Both the position numbers and the translations under genes were made by a program. This document shows positions 1 to 42,300 of a stretch of DNA of 64,000 bases, piece after piece. Numbering within the stretch: the stretch's first letter is position 1; every line of letters starts with the position of its first letter. The stretch is taken from the NCBI RefSeq assembly GCF_003945595.2, contig NW_024104532.1, positions 6,261,501 to 6,325,500 of the forward strand, given 5' to 3'. The notes beneath the pieces were generated by a model. That model ran no database searches. It saw nothing but the letters and a program-made list of their open reading frames with translations, and was not told the origin of the DNA. The DNA comes from Pipra filicauda. Its lineage: Eukaryota; Chordata; Aves; Passeriformes; Pipridae.

Positions 1-970
1 CTGAAGCTATCTCTAAGCACAGAGGCCGACCCAGATAACTACCTGGGAATGCAGACTGGAGTTAGCCAAATGCAGATGCATTTGGGAAGTCAACTACTTC
101 GCATTACAAAGGGGATAGTGTGTTGTTTTGTTTGGGGTTTCTTTTGTTTGTTTGTTTTTTAGATACCTCACTTAAGAATGTGTATTCATCCTTCATTGTC
201 TCTTTCTTGTAGTTCTGTTCACTTCTGGGAAATAGTTTTACTCAAACTGAAAAAAATAATTTATATTTATACTGCTGTGTACAGGAGGGTGGAGTGTAAA
301 CAAACTCGATGAGAGCTGTTAAGGGAAAAATGTCGTGAATACTTGTGTGTTAAAATCGTGTTAAAAGCACTTTGCAAAGACTCCAGTGGTTGGCAAATTC
401 CTCTGCCATCAGCAAGTTATGTTATAAGGTCATTCTAATTCTGCTAGGTATTTTTTTTTTATTTGTTCTGCATCTTGAACATCAATACTACACTTACTAT
501 GAACTTCAGTTTGGCACAAAACACTAGCAAAAAAAGCTCCCCTTTAAAAATAAGCCTATAAATTACTTACAGTTGACTTCTGTACAGGAATAAAAACACT
601 CCTTTCCAGAGGGTATATCTGAAATATATAAGATAGTTAGAACTATTAACCAAAGCTTTTTTTTTTACTTGAGCATCAGAAGGTGCTTACCTATGAAAAA
701 TTAAATACCAGGACAGATGTTTTCATTTCTGCTTTAAGATCTAATGAAGTGGAGGCAATTTTCTGTAATTCCTGCTTGTAATATGCAAGAATTATTAGCT
801 TAGACATAAGGACTAATATTTTGCATTAAAACTCAGGCACTGGGCAGTACAAGTTGAGAAATTAAGCTTTTTATTATTTTTGAATGTAAATAGCATGTGA
901 AATCGACTGTTGTTGGCCTGTAAGTGTGCTCAGTCATTTTAATAACCTTTTTTTTGGTTGTTCATCACAG
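1..970. other. KDM3B intron upstream of the first visible exon
   Basis: This AT-rich sequence ends at the acceptor ttcatcacag, directly before the first coding exon. I looked for the preceding KDM3B exon (the segment around the EFDGCNWK and REDPVLLQG motifs of the human protein) and did not find it, so it lies left of the window. A T/G-rich tract sits at 126-161. Nothing else is recognisable. Confidence 0.8.
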
Positions 971-31957
<30,987 letters not shown>

Positions 31958-32702
31958 GAATTGCTAATTCCAAATGCCCTGTCAAAGTAAGCCTTTTGCT
32001 CACGGTATCTACAGGGACTGCACACGACTGCCTCTGCAGGAGCAGAGGCTTCTCACTGAGAGCTGGTGTGGTCAGTATTACACACACTCTTCAGCCACTG
32101 TTTCCTACGCTGCCTCAACACTGAAGGTCTAACGGAGGGTCGCACTGTTAACATGCAGAATTCCAGATTCTAAAAGGTGCCATGTCCCTTTCCTGTGGCC
32201 TTTTGCAAACTGGGAGAACATGGAAACCACTTGGGTGTTCCGGCATATTATGATTAGAAATGGTATAAAGAGTGTGGATGTTTTTTCCCTCATGCCTAGT
32301 TAGTCTCCACAAAGTTAGACGGAACGTGCTGGAGGTGGGTTGTCCTGCTGCAGACTTAGTTTAGCTGCTGAAAGAGTGTGACCAACAGCAGCCCAACTGC
32401 AGAAATTCAAGCAAACTTCCCATGTGAGATACAGGCCAAGGAAAAGGATAAAGCTATTCTCTGCACTCCCCTTCTTGTAGCCGTTTCTCTATACACTGTA
32501 GAGTTGCAGAACTAAAGGGAGAACCCACTTTTTTTTCCCCCTGGGAGACTCCAGAGATAAGAGAATTGTGTATTTAGTGAAAAAATAGGTTTGTAGTGAA
32601 ACAGTTAATATTTCATGAAAGTAGATATTTTTAGTATTTTTGAAGTACCACAATTGTTCCTGGATTTTCAAGGAAAGGCGCATTACATTTAGTCTTCCTT
32701 TC

Positions 32703-32708
32703 AATAAA
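32703..32708 (+). terminator. Possible proximal poly(A) signal of KDM3B
   Basis: An AATAAA hexamer inside the 3'UTR, about 745 nt after the stop. The following sequence is not clearly T/G-rich, so use is uncertain. Confidence 0.35.
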
Positions 32709-33204
32709 ATCAAGAAGTGATTTTTAGAAAGCAGTCCAAAATAGCACAAAAACAGCCAAAGGAGAATTGAATAGAAATTGACATCCCACCTCCCTTGCCC
32801 ATATTACCTCACCTGTCTTCCCCCCTCTCTCTATGCCACCCTGCTTCCTCAGAATGAGAAGTAAAAAGGAGTATAAACTCTGTTCTCTTGTGGAGATGTT
32901 GTACATCTCTCCCTGCACTGGTGACTGCAGGCAATAGTTCACCCAATACCAGTGCTAGCTGAAAACATCTATCCTTTCCAAAGTGAAGGAAAAGTTAACT
33001 TTCAGTGTCAACTTTGTCCAGAACTATTTTAAGTAAAATGTTCCTGCTTGATAGAACTGTATTCAGAATTTACTAATGTCAGCATTGATGCAATGGATTT
33101 CATTGTCTGGGTACATGGGGAAATGTATCGACCTTATCTCCAGCTGTACTGTAGTGCCACTTGCAGGCCTGTTAATATGTTCACGGTTATTTCATTTTTT
33201 AAAA

Positions 33205-33210
33205 AATAAA
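33205..33210 (+). terminator. Likely main poly(A) signal of KDM3B
   Basis: AATAAA followed at 20-45 nt by a T/G-rich element (cagtttctttcatgcttgtg), the usual layout of a vertebrate cleavage site. It is the last canonical signal before the intergenic gap. Confidence 0.75.
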
Positions 33211-33230
33211 AGTCATTTACTGTAACAGCC

Positions 33231-36119
33231 TGGACAGTTTCTTTCATGCTTGTGCACGGATCTTCCTGCTTTGAGGTTTTCTCAGCCTCAGCCCCTGGCA
33301 GTGTGGGCTGCCTGCTAATTCCGTGCCCTGTGTCTGACCAAGTACTAGCTGGGAGCACACCCAGCTGCCTTGTAGACCCTTCATTCTTAGAGGTGGTTTG
33401 GGTAGAGGATCTGTCTGGTCATAAAAAACATCTCTTGTGTTGTGCTCCCCACCTCTCAGTACCTTCCTAAGAGGTTGGGGTCCAGAGCTGCCCTCTCCAC
33501 TGGAGATATGGACGGAGTGGTAAAGGTTCCCTGGTTTCTGACCTTGGAGGTTGTGATGGCAGCAGCAGTTCTGGTCACTGACATGTGGCATTGCTGGCAG
33601 CTTCTCAGGTTGGTTACTGGCTGCAGAGTCAACTCACAGGCTTTTGCTGCCTCATACCCTTGCAGCTATCCTGTGACTGTGGGCTAATTCAGTCTGCTAG
33701 AGGTAAAATGGGTTATTCCAGACCCATGAACCATTCAACCCCACCATATCCTGTTGTGTAGAATTTTTTGTGCAATTCTGTTGTACTCTATGCATGCAGA
33801 GTGATTACAGCTGTTTCCCTCATTTGTGTGTGTGTGTATCAGCATTAAAACTGGATAAAGACAAAAAAGGCAGAGCCTTGGCAATGTGTAATGCAGTAGC
33901 ATCAGCAATTTCCAATACAGTTGCTGCATTTCTTAATAATGCTAAGCATTAAGATCTCCAGTAGACATGACTGTACTATCTTCCCTGAGTAGTGACAGCT
34001 AATCTGGGGCCTGTCATATACACCTGTATGGGCATGTGTTATGATTCTTACCAGAGTTTGCATGATGGGTCAGTGGAAGCACTCTCCCTCCAGTACCCAC
34101 CACAAACTACTTCTGACATATTTCATATACAGCTTACACCACAAGTCCCCAGCCAAAGTGATTATAAAATTGACTAAGATGTATAATCAGTAAGGGTTTT
34201 TTGCCTTATTGTTTAGCCATAATGATAGATATTTGGTCACCCGTTTGGACCATTTGTAGAACACAAATTCATCATGAGTTATTCCAGCAGTAGCATATCT
34301 GCTAAAAAAACATACCGTTTGAAAGAAATTTGCCCTAATTTGAAAACAATTGATAAATTGCTTTCCTGGGTAAATCTTAAGATCTCAATTACACAGCATT
34401 ATACAGTATTACTAAGAAATTAATAAAAATACTACCAATAAATCAATCTATTTTCATTGGACTTGCAGCTGACTTTTGTTCCAAAAATAGCCCTTAAAAC
34501 CCAGTAGTTTCTCCTTGTGAAAAGGTAAGTTGATGAATTAATTTTTCATTCTTCTCTGTGATGTGGAAAGAAATTGAGCTACTTTCTGCTAAATGTAAAT
34601 TGCTAGCTTAAAATACTTTTCCTGAACTTGTTCTAAAGCTACTTAACAGTGAGCTACCACCTACAACATTTGCAAGACCACCTGCTCTGCTGATGTTGAG
34701 ATGGTTGTTCTTGCCACCATTTATGTCTAATGCACTGTAAATTTTTATATTACTCCTTGGCACATTAAACAGCTTAAAACACTAAGGCACATTTTATTTA
34801 GGTGCCACTTACCCGTGCTGCAGTTATTTAGTGCTCCCACACTGTTCACACGTTGTACTCAGCAGATCTCTGCATTTTCTCTCTTCTGTTTGCATCTTTC
34901 ACTCACCCAGTGAACACGTTATTCAAGTACCAGAGCTGTTGCCATGCTGGTCACTGATATGAAACTGCTGCAGTTAAAAACACAATTACTTTGTTGAAGG
35001 TTTTGCGTGTTGGTGTTGCCTGGATGTCTGAAAGCAGATTCCTTTTATCTAATTAGTAGGTCAGTTATCCCATGAGTGGTGTGAATTGTGCAGTCACTTA
35101 TGCAATCATTTTGTGGCCCATTCATATCCAAAAGCAGACACTGACAAAATGTTCTTTGTCACTGCCTGTGGAGACGTGTTCACAACACTTGCATGTAATG
35201 GAAAGTTGCTAATGTTTTGTGTTTTTCATCATTGCTCATTATACTAAAGTTCATGCATTCGTGAGAAAATTCTTCCCTAGGAGCTCTTTGTTTTTGCTCT
35301 CTTTGGGCTCATTCCTTTTCATAAAGGCTATTTGGCAAGTAATGACACTTTGCCGTAGTGCCTTGCTTCAGCGTTTGGTTTTTTTGGTTAGCTGAAGAAA
35401 TACAGTAGATTTCTAGCATTTTTTTTCCCTTTTAAATTAAAACGCCACTTATGTAATGGTCATTTCAGTGTAATTCACAGATCTATGTACTGAGCCTAAT
35501 CAATCCTTGACTGTAATGTTCATCCAGGCTCCCCGGGGGCCCAGTAATGAACTCTGGCACTGACTGAGGAGGAGGATTCTCCTAACAGTATTCCTTGGTG
35601 AGCTCTTAAAATACAACAATTTTCGGGACTCCAGTATGCTTAACCATACACATTCCCAGCCTGCACCAAGCATATTCCCCACAGACACACACTGTTCAGC
35701 CTTGTTTGTATAGTCAACTAAGTAATCCTCGGCATCTCAACTGAAATTTCGAGGAAAAGCATCTAGCAACACTGAATTTACCCTGGAAACTACAAGTAAC
35801 AGCATCTGGCAACACTGAATTTACCCTGGAAACTACAAGTAACAGCCTTCATCCTTCTGGTTTGATAACGCAAACATCAGTATCGGCAAGTCAAGTTTTG
35901 GTTTGCATCTGGTTCTGGGTGACACTGGGAGCCGTGGGACTCTAAAACGCTTTTACCCCTTAACTCCGCTGTTTGCAGCATTTAACAGCTGCTGCCTCGA
36001 CCTCCCTGGAGGAGGCCACTGCATGGAAAATGGCTTCTTCTGCCTGTTACTCCTCTGCCTTCCCGAGTGCCCGTGATCTCAAGTCAGCGATTTTCCCCTG
36101 TAATTCTCCTCTGCCATCG
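33231..36119. other. Intergenic region between KDM3B and REEP2
   Basis: About 2.9 kb separating two genes transcribed in the same direction. No convincing open frame or repeat family. It is AT-rich in the middle and GC content rises after 35.9 kb into the REEP2 CpG island. A 43-bp tandem duplication lies at 35758-35843. Any distal REEP2 promoter elements would be here. Confidence 0.7.
35758..35843 (+). repeat. 43-bp tandem duplication upstream of REEP2
   Basis: Two adjacent 43-bp copies (35758-35800 and 35801-35843) differing by one base (atctagc versus atctggc). The near identity means the duplication is recent. It ends about 490 bp before the REEP2 start codon. Confidence 0.95.
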
Positions 36120-36285
36120 TTCCACCGGGGGCTGCGGGTGTCCCCCCGGCCCGGGCACCGCGTACCCCGCAGCGGCGGATGCTCGGGGCGCTGCGGCCTC
36201 TCCCTGCGCCGCTCGGCTCCTCCCTCCGAGCACCCGGGGCGGGGCTGCGCTTGCTGCAGGAACCTGCCCTGGAAGAGCCTCCTCC

Positions 36286-36302
36286 CGCCGCCGCCGCCGC
36301 CG
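36286..36302 (+). repeat. Short (CCG) run in REEP2 5'UTR
   Basis: Five to six uninterrupted CCG units just before the start codon, followed by further GCCGCC units that form the Kozak context. Confidence 0.85.
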
Positions 36303-36330
36303 CTCCCGAGCCGCGCCCGGCGCCGCCGCC

Positions 36331-36362
36331 ATGGTCTCCTGGATCATCTCCCGCCTCGTGGT
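36331..36362 (+). CDS. REEP2: REEP2 exon 1 coding part
   Basis: Ten codons [10 protein letters not shown] plus two bases. The start sits in GCCGCCGCCATGG, an ideal Kozak context, and matches the family N-terminus. Donor gtgagt. Confidence 0.95.
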
Positions 36363-39300
36363 GTGAGTGCGGGCGGGGGGCGAGCGCGGCCCTGCCCCGC
36401 CGGGGCCCCCGCGGGACCGGGGCTGGGTGGGGGGCGGCGGGGGCGGCTGCGGCGGGGAGGGCGCTGAGCCCCGCCCGGCCCGGCCCCGGCCCCGCGCCCG
36501 GAGCGGCTCGTCCCGGCTCGTCCCGGCTCATCCCGGCTCGTCCCGGCTCGTCCCGGGGCAGCGCCGGCCCGGGGGGGCGGGCGGGGCGGGGCGCTGAGCG
36601 GTCCGTTCTGCCCGCAGGCTCATCTTCGGCACCCTCTACCCCGCGTACTCGTCCTACAAGGCCGTGAAGACGAAAAACGTGAAGGAATATGTGAGTACGG
36701 GCTCGCCGTGCCGGCGCAGCGCCCGCCCCGTCCCCCGCGGCCGCCCCGCAAAGCCCCCCCGGGTGACCCCGCTGGGCTCGGCTCAGCCCCGGCCCCGCTC
36801 GGCTCAGCTCGGCTCAGCCCCGGCCCCGGCCGGCTCCCGAGAAGCTGCCGAGGAAAGGGCGCTCACTAAAATGGGAGGTTCCAAACCATAAACCTGGGCT
36901 GCTTTTTCTCAGGAGATGCTGAGTGAGGAAGGGAAAGCGGGGCAAACGCTGCAGTCTGGAAGCATATGAAAGTCCAGGACAAGTTCTTTCTTGTAACTTT
37001 ATCCTTACTCTGTGTCCTTTACAGCTTTTTCAGTGCTACTTTAGTTTTCTTCCAAAGGGCTGAGTAATCTTGCTTGGTTTGTGGCTTCCTGTCAACTTTG
37101 GTTGTGATCAGTGTTTTCTGTTGGTCAAGATTTCATCCTCTTTCCCTCCTGGAATCGTTTCCCCCTCTCTGTCTACACCATCGTTACAACTACCGTATTT
37201 TAAACACCAAGAGTTTTCTTGTGATGTGGTGTGTCATCCTCTTACAGAAGGGGTGTTCTAAGGTGATCAGCAGAGGCAAGAGCTATTTGTCTTATGGGTG
37301 GGATGAGTTTCCGTTCATCTAGACCAAGGAATAATGTGAAGAAGAAGCACCATGAGTGATTAGGATAGAATTTGTCAGTATTGCTTTGTGGTACAGTCCG
37401 AGACTTCATCCAGCAGTCTCTGTTTGCTCCTTACGGAATGACATGTCAGCAATAAATATTGCAGGATATAGCCCTGTTTTGGCTCACGCTGCTCCAGCCC
37501 TCTGGAATTGACTAGACCTTTCCTGGGCATTGGCTTAAAATTCAGCCCAGAGGTTTTTAAGTAGATATGGATTGAGCTGAGAATCTCACTCACAGTGGGC
37601 ACCTTTACAAACTACAGCCTCTGGCTCAGGTGTTTGGCTTTGGATTTTGTTTTAATACTGGTCTCAGCAAAGAAGTTGAAATGTGAATGTTCTGGAGGCA
37701 TTGATAACTGATAAATTGTATTTAGAGTATTAGAGACACAGTGTTAGAGATACAGTCAGTAATATGATGAGCCTTACTAAACTTTGAAGTTTATTAGTAG
37801 TAGCGTTAGAAAGAGGAAACAAAGAAACTCAATGAATAATCATGTGATCCTATGACTTCATAGTTACCTTTGAGGTTACATATTAAGTACTATCCCATTA
37901 CTATTGTCTTCTCTGGCATTCCTCACTTCCTTCCAGTTGCCAGTGACCTTCATTTGTTGGGTGAAATGTGTATTTTTTACCCAGAATTTTATTCTGGCTC
38001 ACAGGTGTCTGTAACAGAATGATTGTATTCCAGTTACAGAATCTGAACTTGAAGACAGACTCAGATTTCAGAGTTTTAAATCACTTTATTAAGAACTTGA
38101 TGGGGAAAAAACCCTCAAACCCTCATTTTTTTAAAAGCAACTGGCATTCTTTACAGTAAAACCCTGCTTATTTTCTGTGAGTAGGTGCTGTTGAGGTACA
38201 TAAATGCTTTAATTCTTTGCAGAATGTAAATGTTGTCTTGATCTGATTTTCTTTTGGTAAGTGTTACCTAAGCAGCTCCAAGACTGCCTGAATCTGATAG
38301 TGAAAAATCATAGCATCACAGAATGGTTTGGGTTGGAAGGGACCTTAAAGCTCATCTATTCCAAACCCCTACATCAGAAATAGGCATATTTAGATGTTGT
38401 TGCCATCTGCCTTATTCACTTACCTTTGAAGGGCTCCTTCCTTCTGAACATAAGTGGAAAGATGGGGGAAAAACATTTATGTTAATTGTGGGAAAAGGGG
38501 CCGCTGTCTGTTCAAACTGTTCTTCATGTGAAAAGTCAGCAGACAACTTGAATGCTGTGCAGCCCATTTTCAAAGCCAGCTGTTCCCATGTACAGCTGCT
38601 TGCTCATAGTGCTTGAGAACGAAAGTTCAGGGTTTGGTGGTGGAGAAAGGTCTCACAGGGCTGTCTGTGCTGTAGTGGGGTATTGAAGCTTGAGTTGGCA
38701 CAGACCAAGCTACCACCAGCAGTCCTTCAGTGCAAACTTAGTGTTCTCCACCACCATGGTATGAATTTATGCTAAGTCCTAGAGCAGTTATGGCAAACTG
38801 CTTCTTGTAGCTCAGATTTTTTTTTTTTTTTCAGCTTTGGTCAAATGTACATTGGAATTGTGCTTTTGCATTTGCTGAATTTATTTAGGTTCTTGGTGCA
38901 GGTGGGGGAAACAGTGTATGTGCAGTTAGCTGAAGTTAGTGACCATCAGCTTGAACAGCAGACTTGACTCTTTTTAGTGGCTTAAAGTTTAAGCTTCGGT
39001 TTTGGAAGGTCTTTGTCATAAGAAAAAATTCATGTTTCTTCCCCTGTGCTTTTTGCTCTTCTAGTTTCTGGTCATCTGCACTTCAGGGACTTCTAGAACT
39101 AGAAGTTGGATCCTTCTAGTTTATTTAAGGGCTGTATTTCTTTTTGTCTTTGGCTATAGAGCATAGGGTGAGCAGGAGGAGACAGAAGGCAAGAGACCTG
39201 TGTCCAATATCAAAGATACACACATGCAGTTTATTTAAACAGTACAAAGCAATGTTTTCTGTTCTCAGTGCATCATCTAATACTCCAGAGCATTCTGTTA

Positions 39301-42300
39301 GCAGAGTGAAAAAGTCTAATGAGCACTGAGCTTATGGTTTCATCTGGCTGCCTACAGTGACCCCTCCTGAGTGACATCAGCTAATTTATGTAACCACAGT
39401 AGTTTTCACTAAGAAAAAGCACATGCTGTAAGTTCACTGCTTTGTATTTAATCAAATTTAGAGACAAAATATCAACTGGAGATCAATCAGGATCCTTTTC
39501 TGAATTCTTTAATCACCTCATACCTAATCTCTTGGATAGAAAAGTGTCTCCTGCACAGTTTGTCATCTTATTATTCACAACCTTTTCCAGATCTTTCATG
39601 AAGATGAGCACCACAGATCTCAGCACTGGTTCCTGTGGGATTCCACTGGTAACTTTCCTCATTGTGAAAAGTGGCCATTTATTCTTATCCTTTGTTTCCT
39701 CTCTTTTAACCAACTGTTAATCCTCAAGAGTCCCTTCCTTTTTTTCCTTGACAATTTCGTTTTCTTTAAGTGTTTATTTAGACCTGTTAGAAACTATTTA
39801 GAAACTCCATACACCCTGCCTGTAAGGGAAGCACTACAGCGAGAGTTTATGGAAACCTAAGAATTCTGCTACAATTGTGAATTTATTTTAAAAAAACCCA
39901 AACATATTCCTTATTTTGTTACATATATATTATATCTGCTAATTGCTTTTATTATTATTAATATTGCCTTCATTTTGCCTAATGCTGATGTAAGGTTTAC
40001 TGGTATGTGGCTTCTCTGAAATCTCTCACCCCTTGGGATCCCTTTTTTCAAACTTTGGTTTATCCTTATTCACACAGTTTTTCAAACAAGAGCTGATTTA
40101 TGTTGCTGTGCTGAAGAATTAACCATTCATTTCGTAGAGTTGCTTTAGATCAACTGAATGACACCTGGTCCTGTCCAAACTGATGATACAAGGGGAAAAA
40201 AAGGCAGGAGAGAGCCATACAGTACAAGTTCTGTTACTTTGTGTTGTGGAAAAAAAAAATCACAATAAAGTGGAAACAATTTGGATTACTAAGCACTATC
40301 TTCTAACCCATCCACTATGTTAGAGGGGCTGGAGGCAGGTTGATTTTACTTTTCTGAGAAAGTTCTGGGGGGGTCTTTCAAGAGCAAATCACGGAATTTT
40401 CCGACACATGCAAGTTTGGGGGAAATACCTGCTTTTATATAATTTGCTGTAGCAAAGATTGTCAACATGTCATTATTACATGAACGTGACTGTTCATGTA
40501 ATTTTAATATATGGATTAATGTGTGGATTTGATATGAGGAATTTCCCTGATTCGGTTTGGTTCTTCTTTCCCATTCTTGATGACATTAAGAATGTTAAAT
40601 TGCTTTTAGTAAAGGTGTCCTTTGCATTTATCCACTACTCACATTTATTTCTAATTCTCAACAGCAGAGAAAACTGACAATTTCTCTTACAAGAGAGCAA
40701 TTTTTATAATTCAGCTGATTCTTCCTTAGGAATAATTGGCCTGTAACAGAGAAACCTGTTACTAGAACAGGTGTTTGTTAGGAGGGAATTATTTTATGCT
40801 TTGAAAGAAACACTGCTCCAGATAAGGGTGTGAGGAAAGAGGGAGACAGACAATAGGCATATGCAGATGTGCCATAATAGCACAAAGTACTTTTTATATA
40901 TAGATACTCAAAACCTTAAACAAGAAGATGAGGTTGATGGGGCATGTTCTTTGCTCTTTTACCTTTCTCAGTGAGCCTTTATCTACAAAGAAAGAATTGC
41001 TTGTATAATTTCTGGGAGTAGTGATTAAGGCAAAGAATTAATAATGGGTTAGAGCAAAATAATATATTTGTTGGTTTGTCATTTTTCTTCTTTTTCCCAA
41101 GGAAAAACCTTTACATCAGGAAAATATAGGGCTCCAGTTGAAACTTAAACTTTTACATATATGTGTGTATATATATATATTTATTACAATATTCATGATA
41201 TATAAAAGAGTGTAACTTCTTAAAGTGAACTGATTAGTCTTTCTGGCTCATTTGGGACCTTAACACTGTTGCATCATAATGTTGTTCATCAGTGTATCTG
41301 TATGCATTTATCTTTTTAAAGCACATTAATCCTACATGTTTTCCCAGACTATAATGTACCATTTAGTATATGACCCTCTCCATTACTGATTGTATATCCT
41401 CCTTCTTATTGAACTCATCTTAATGTGTGGAGTTGATGAGTCATTTATGCTGAGAAGACATGTCGCTTTTTTCCTGGGTGTGATGGATGTCTATTGAGTG
41501 ACTGCTCTTTTGCAGGTGAAGTGGATGATGTACTGGATCGTGTTTGCCTTTTTCACCACTGCAGAAACACTCACAGACATTGTTCTCTCTTGGTGAGTTC
41601 CTTGTTGGGATCTTTTTCTGTTGTTGTGGTGGTGGTTTTGTTTAGTTTTGTTTTGTTGGGTTTTTTTAAGGAGAGAGAAGTGTTAGGATGCTATGGATAA
41701 ACTGTCTCTCCTTTAGGAGTTTTCAATCCCTATGAAGAGTCAGCAGATTTGTAGTTATTGTGGGTAGTAGCTGCTGCCTTAGCTGTTTCATCTCCTATCC
41801 TTGCAAAGTTAGGGTAAATGCACCGTATCTGTAAGAGGATCTTTATCCATTCATAACATGAAAGATTTTTGAGAGGCTGTTAATGTGAACTGGTAAAGTT
41901 TGAAAAATGGTGGTCTGAAAGACACTCCAAAAAAAAAAAAGATGGTAGAAGGAAGGGACCTATTTTGCTTTGACAGCCTGTTGTGTGGAGGAACAGATCA
42001 CATGCACAAGTGGATTGCATGAAGCAGGTTCCTGCTCCTTTCAGTGCTCTGTGTCATGCTTGGCCTCCAAAAATGACAAATAATTGTCACAGAGCTTCAG
42101 CTGAACCTTTGGAACAGGATGCCTTCAGTTTCTTCATTGCTTCAGTGTTTGGGCTTTGCATAGATATCTGAAACAATATTAGTCAAGAGTTTCATCTTTT
42201 AAAGAATCATGAAATGGCTACTCTTGCCTTACAGAAGTGCTCAGCGGTTTTGCTTCTTCCTGTGTAAACTCTGAAAAGCAGACAAAGATCTAAAAAGTAC

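Larger units (their letters stand above)
31958..33230 (+). other. KDM3B: KDM3B 3' untranslated region
   Basis: About 1.27 kb from the stop codon to the likely cleavage point about 20 nt after the AATAAA at 33205. No open frame of interest. The end is inferred from the poly(A) signal and the T/G-rich sequence following it. Confidence 0.75.
36120..36890 (+). promoter_or_regulatory. CpG island covering the REEP2 promoter, exons 1-2
   Basis: Sharp change to very GC- and CpG-rich sequence against an AT-rich background, with several GC boxes (GGGCGGG-type) and a short CCG run in the 5'UTR. It holds the likely transcription start, expected between about 36120 and 36330, the start codon, intron 1 and exon 2. 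No TATA box is evident. The start site cannot be fixed from sequence alone. Confidence 0.85.

Noticed and set aside
35973..36667. Long Pro/Arg/Gly/Ala-rich open frames on both strands around the REEP2 start
   Set aside because: CpG-island DNA has few stop codons; these frames are by-products. Only the REEP2 frame has homology and splice support.
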